The notes below the pieces were generated by a model. It saw nothing but the letters and a program-made list of their open reading frames with translations. It was not told the DNA's origin and ran no database searches. Below, one piece after another: positions 32,494-33,479 of a DNA stretch of 33,479 bases; the first letter of the stretch is position 1; every line of letters begins with the position of its first letter. Origin of the DNA: Ilumatobacter sp. GTDB lineage: Bacteria; Actinomycetota; Acidimicrobiia; Acidimicrobiales; Ilumatobacteraceae. The DNA lies in contig NZ_JASJCS010000056.1 in NCBI RefSeq assembly GCF_030065885.1, positions 1 through 33,479 on the forward strand. The letters are read 5' to 3'. The position numbers and the translations under genes were made by a program.

Positions 32494-33479
32494 ATGTCGT
32501 CCACTTCCGACACGCAGGGCGACGAGGCCCCCTTCCTCGCAGCGGCCTTCGGCCGCCGTGCACCGCACACCCCGGTCTGGTTCATGCGGCAGGCCGGCCG
32601 CAGCCTGCCCGAGTACCGGGCGGTCCGCGGCGAGGGTTCGATCCTCGATGCCATCAAGCAGCCCGAGCTGTCGGCCGAGATCACGATGCAGCCGGTCAGG
32701 CGGTACGGCGTCGACGCCGCGGTCCTGTACAGCGACATCGTCGTGCCACCCCACGCCGTCGGGTTCGGCGTCGATGTCGCGCCCGGCACCGGGCCCGTCG
32801 CCGACCAGCCGTTCCGGCGTGCCGTCGACCTCGACCGGCTGCGGCCGCTCGCCGCGTCCGACGTGGGCTACGTCGCCGACACGGTCGACCTGCTGCTGGC
32901 CGAGCTCGACGTGCCGCTGCTCGCCTTTGCGGGTGCCCCGTTCACCGTCGGCAGCTACCTGATCGAGGGCGCGCCGAGCCGGACGTACCGGTACACGAAG
33001 GCGATGATGCACACCGACCCGACGCTGTGGCACGCGCTGATGGATCGTCTCGCCGCCAGCGCGGTCACGTTCATCGACGTCCAGCTGTCGCATGGCGCTG
33101 CGGCGTTCCAGCTCTTCGACTCGTGGGCCGGGTCGCTGTCGCTCGCCGACTACGACGAGTTCGTCCTCCCGCACTCGCAACGGGTCTTCGCCGAGCTCGC
33201 CGAGCGGCACCCCGGCGTGCCGGGCATCCACTTCGGCATCGGATGCGACCACCTGCTCGAGCGCATGTTCGACGCCGGGCCGCAGGTGATCGGCCTCGAC
33301 TGGCGGAGCTCGATCGCCCGAGCGCGGCGTCGCCTCGGGGCGGGCACGGTCGTGCAGGGCAACCTCGACCCCGCTCTGGTGCTCGCCGGCGCCGATGTCG
33401 CGCTCGCTGGGGCACGCCGGGTGCTCGCCGACAACGATGGCCACCCCGGGCACATCTTCAACCTCGGCCACGGCGTCCT
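32494..33479 (+). CDS. hemE: Uroporphyrinogen decarboxylase (partial, runs off the right edge)
   Basis: Cytoplasmic haem-pathway enzyme that decarboxylates the four acetate side chains of uroporphyrinogen III to give coproporphyrinogen III. 328 codons are visible of about 350. The hallmark PVWFMRQAGRSLPEYR is at 27-42, with the substrate-binding RQAGR at 32-36. SDIVVPPHAVG contains the catalytic aspartate region. FAGAPFTVGSYLIEG, FDSWAGSLS, GLDWR and VQGNLDP follow, all typical of HemE. The ATG at 32494 is preceded by TAGCGT at 32478-32483 but no clear Shine-Dalgarno. The 95-base gap to the divergent HelD gene holds overlapping -10-like boxes (TACTCT at 32461-32466; TAGAGT on the other strand). 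The C-terminus is outside the window. Confidence 0.95.
   Translation, partial: MSSTSDTQGDEAPFLAAAFGRRAPHTPVWFMRQAGRSLPEYRAVRGEGSILDAIKQPELSAEITMQPVRRYGVDAAVLYSDIVVPPHAVGFGVDVAPGTGPVADQPFRRAVDLDRLRPLAASDVGYVADTVDLLLAELDVPLLAFAGAPFTVGSYLIEGAPSRTYRYTKAMMHTDPTLWHALMDRLAASAVTFIDVQLSHGAAAFQLFDSWAGSLSLADYDEFVLPHSQRVFAELAERHPGVPGIHFGIGCDHLLERMFDAGPQVIGLDWRSSIARARRRLGAGTVVQGNLDPALVLAGADVALAGARRVLADNDGHPGHIFNLGHGV

Overview
The window reads as a piece of a high-GC actinobacterial chromosome, with dense coding on both strands, ATGA/GTGA stop-start overlaps, GTG starts and several apparently leaderless promoters. The HelD-type helicase, the lipoproteins with acidic linkers and the general gene style suggest an acidimicrobial actinomycete (Ilumatobacter-like). 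That assignment is inference, since no rRNA or tRNA is present. No insertion sequence, phage gene or CRISPR array was seen.

Left part (1-10212): the N-terminal 847 codons of an Lhr-type helicase run off the left edge on the minus strand. A 350-base gap follows. Then come a very large plus-strand membrane protein joining GGDEF, EAL and a GNAT/CelD-like acyltransferase, an EamA-type transporter with a long disordered loop, and a membrane-anchored protein with a PQQ-type beta-propeller.

Centre (10213-24536): two linked transcription units appear to form one carbohydrate or compatible-solute locus. Unit 1 is a binding lipoprotein, two MalFG-type permeases, an MsmX/UgpC-type ATPase and a LacI regulator. 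Unit 2 is a GH38 alpha-mannosidase, a phytanoyl-CoA-dioxygenase-like oxygenase, a GH4 glycosidase, a GH13_18 phosphorylase of YcjM type and a GT4 glycosyltransferase. An identical 14-base palindrome, CCGAAACGTTTCGG, lies just downstream of the predicted promoter of each unit, so the LacI protein very likely controls both. The unit-1 promoter also carries four copies of a GTCAC-GAC 12-mer spaced exactly 17 bases apart, the last overlapping the -35 box. The first permease has an extracytoplasmic insert that looks like two SH3b-type domains. The enzyme set suggests import and breakdown of a mannosyl-glucosyl solute such as mannosylglucosylglycerate, which is a hypothesis.

Right part (24537-33479): a convergent hairpin separates the cluster from a minus-strand ABC-F ATPase. 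A divergent SSL2-type helicase follows. Next is an ArsR-SRPBCC pair, with a perfect 11-base inverted repeat over its -35 box and a leaderless GTG start. Then come a small lipoprotein (possibly preceded by a 17-codon leader ORF), an unrecognised 195-residue protein, a minus-strand HelD-like helicase and the start of hemE, which runs off the right edge.
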